This document shows positions 62,805 through 64,000 of a DNA stretch of 64,000 nt, one piece after another. This DNA comes from Maritimibacter sp. DP1N21-5 (GTDB lineage Bacteria > Pseudomonadota > Alphaproteobacteria > Rhodobacterales > Rhodobacteraceae), in the NCBI RefSeq assembly GCF_019218295.1, contig NZ_JAHUZF010000003.1, positions 124,001-188,000 on the forward strand. The letters are read 5' to 3'. Positions within the stretch are counted from its first letter, which is position 1; every line of letters begins with the position of its first letter. The position numbers were made by a program, and so were the translations under genes. The notes below the pieces were generated by a model. That model saw only the letters and a program-made list of their open reading frames with translations. It was not told the origin of the DNA and made no database searches.

Positions 62805-63287
62805 ATGACCCGCGAGACTCACAGGTCGACGAAGGACCGCGAGGGAGAGACGATCCTCGACCTCGAAACTTACGTGCCCTTTCTTCTGTCGGTCGCGGCA
62901 GCGGCCTGGACCCGAACGACATCGGCCGAATATCGGGCGCACTTCGGGCTGGGGATCACAGACTGGCGGGTGATTTCGATGCTCAATATCGAACCCAAGA
63001 TCACGGCGAACCGGATCTGTCAGGTGATCCACATGGACAAGGCGGCGGTCAGTCGGGCCTTGCACACGCTGTCCGAGGCGGGGATCGTCGCCTTCGACGC
63101 GCCGAAGCAGAACCCTCGGAACCGGACCTGGTGGCTCACCGACAAGGGGCGGGGGCTCCATGCAGACATTCTCGGCGTGGCGCTGGAGCATGAGGCGAAG
63201 ATGATGGCGGGGGTCGCGGGGGAAGACTTGGACACCTTCCTCTCCGTGCTGCGCCGTATGCACGTGAACCTCTCGGCGAAGTCTTAG
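62805..63287 (+). CDS. MarR family transcriptional regulator
   Basis: A 160-residue winged-helix regulator. The DNA-binding region (about 50-115) reads FGLGITDWRVISMLNIEPKITANRICQVIHMDKAAVSRAL with a basic wing (NPRNRTWWLTDKG). MarR proteins of this kind are released from DNA by aromatic acids or thioesters. It follows the P450 gene in one operon and probably represses it through the two boxes upstream. GAGGAGCG precedes the ATG at 62805. It overlaps the converging Sua5-type gene by 4 bases. Confidence 0.88.
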   Translation: MTRETHRSTKDREGETILDLETYVPFLLSVAAAAWTRTTSAEYRAHFGLGITDWRVISMLNIEPKITANRICQVIHMDKAAVSRALHTLSEAGIVAFDAPKQNPRNRTWWLTDKGRGLHADILGVALEHEAKMMAGVAGEDLDTFLSVLRRMHVNLSAKS

Positions 63288-64000
63288 CGCGGTGCCGCCG
63301 CTCGCCGAAGCCGGTCGTTGATCGCACGGCCCAACCCTTCGTCAGGGATCGGGGACACCGCGATGGGGGCGGTCCCGTCCCGGTCCATCTCGTGCATCAT
63401 GCGAAAGAGGTTCGCCGCCGCTTCCACCAGATCGCCACGGGGCGACAGGTTCCAGTCGGCCTCGACATCCCCGAACCCCAGGAGCCGCTCACCGGGCCGC
63501 GCCGTTTCGGCACCGAGCCTCACCGGCGCGTCGGGCGCATAGTGGCTGGCGAGCTGGCCCGGCGCGGTGATCCGCGCGCCCTCGTCGCGAGTGGCGAGCG
63601 GCGCGCCCAATGCGGCCTCGATGTCCTCGACCGAGAGGCCGCCCGGTCTCAGCACAACTGGGCGCGGAACCGTGGGGCGAGGCGCGAAACCGACGATGGT
63701 GCTTTCCACGCCGACACCGCAGGGGCCACCGTCCAGAACCGCCGCGATCCGTCCGGAGAGCCCGGCCATCACATGCGCGGCCGTGGTTGGTGAAATCCGC
63801 CCGGATGGGTTGGCCGAGGGGGCGACGATGGGGCGATCGACGGCGCGCAGAAGCCGCTGCGCCACCGGATGCGCCGGCACCCGCACTGCCACCGTGGAAA
63901 GCCCCGCGCTCACCAGTGCCGACATCCCGGCCTCCGGGCGCGCTTCGAGCACCAGCGTGAGCGGTCCCGGCCAGAACGCCTCGGCAAGGGTGCGCGCTTC
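63284..64000 (-). CDS. L-threonylcarbamoyladenylate synthase, Sua5/YrdC family (5' end missing)
   Basis: The frame is open to the right edge of the window, so the N-terminal part is missing; 238 codons are visible. It starts inside the YrdC domain (EAFWPGPLTLVLEA) and has the APSANPSGRISPTTA motif, HVMAGLSGRI, and the C-terminal Sua5 domain (about the last 110 residues, from RPGGLSVEDIEAAL through SHYAPDAPVRL). The enzyme makes threonylcarbamoyl-AMP from threonine, bicarbonate and ATP for t6A37 in tRNA. A housekeeping gene. Confidence 0.92.
   Translation of the reverse strand, partial: EARTLAEAFWPGPLTLVLEARPEAGMSALVSAGLSTVAVRVPAHPVAQRLLRAVDRPIVAPSANPSGRISPTTAAHVMAGLSGRIAAVLDGGPCGVGVESTIVGFAPRPTVPRPVVLRPGGLSVEDIEAALGAPLATRDEGARITAPGQLASHYAPDAPVRLGAETARPGERLLGFGDVEADWNLSPRGDLVEAAANLFRMMHEMDRDGTAPIAVSPIPDEGLGRAINDRLRRAAAPR

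Noticed and set aside
1..64000. tRNA or rRNA genes, insertion sequences, integrases, phage genes and CRISPR arrays
   Set aside because: No cloverleaf with conserved arms, no transposase or integrase motifs, and no regularly spaced short repeats were seen. The window reads as stable core and accessory metabolic genes.

Overview
The window is about 64 kb of high-GC, gene-dense chromosome-like DNA. It suggests an alphaproteobacterium of the Rhodobacterales (roseobacter / Rhodobacteraceae type). The grounds are the mix of LIV-type, TRAP and TctA transporters, a NasTS-controlled nitrate operon, a DctBD-DctPQM locus, an Anbu proteasome-homologue operon, very short ATGA/GTGA gene junctions, and a low-AT coding style. 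This assignment is an inference from gene content. No tRNA, rRNA, insertion sequence, integrase or CRISPR array was seen.

Layout. 1-379: the 3' end of a TctA-type tricarboxylate transporter gene and its terminator. 383-17918: two divergent operons around a TetR regulator. The leftward operon encodes TetR, thiolase, a FadJ-type bifunctional protein, an alpha-methylacyl-CoA racemase-like enzyme, a PaaG-like isomerase and a nitronate monooxygenase-like flavoprotein. The rightward operon encodes LivHMGF, acyl-CoA synthetase, LivK, acyl-CoA dehydrogenase, a second CoA ligase and a second dehydrogenase. Together they look like uptake, activation and beta-oxidation of a carboxylic acid, probably methyl-branched. 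17929-21462: a siderophore ABC importer (leftward). 21696-28125: single genes and pairs: a pseudoazurin-like protein that has lost two copper ligands, a flavin monooxygenase, a VOC protein, a divergent SMP-30 lactonase/FAH hydrolase pair, a LysR regulator, a DUF4386 membrane protein and an NAD(P)-binding protein.

28343-39703: a GAF-Fis regulator, then the nitrate assimilation operon: nasT, nasS, a leader terminator, nrtA, nrtB, a fused double ATPase, a NirB-like FAD reductase and nasA. No nitrite reductase gene is present. 39891-42558: an NMT1/SsuA-type ABC importer. 42695-49026: TRAP transporter dctPQM with the dctBD two-component system. The DctD here lacks the sigma54-contact motif. 49093-53014: the Anbu operon (ATP-grasp, Alpha-E, transglutaminase, Anbu). 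53344-61460: a repeat-rich exported protein with its own type I secretion system. 61565-63287: a cytochrome P450 and a MarR regulator. 63284-64000: part of a Sua5/YrdC tRNA-modification gene.

A pattern runs across operons. In five of them the first gene for a binding protein or exported protein (livK, nrtA, the NMT1-like protein, dctP, the adhesin) is followed within 18 bases of its stop codon by a perfect GC-rich stem-loop of 8-10 bp without a U tract. This fits mRNA stabilisation that keeps the periplasmic or exported product in excess over the membrane machinery. Other points worth attention are two completely interleaved divergent promoters inside one 40-bp dyad at the tetR/liv operon, the DctD-like regulator with tandem palindromes upstream of dctP, the copper-ligand-less pseudoazurin, and a double ATPase whose two deviant residues would fall in the same ATP site.
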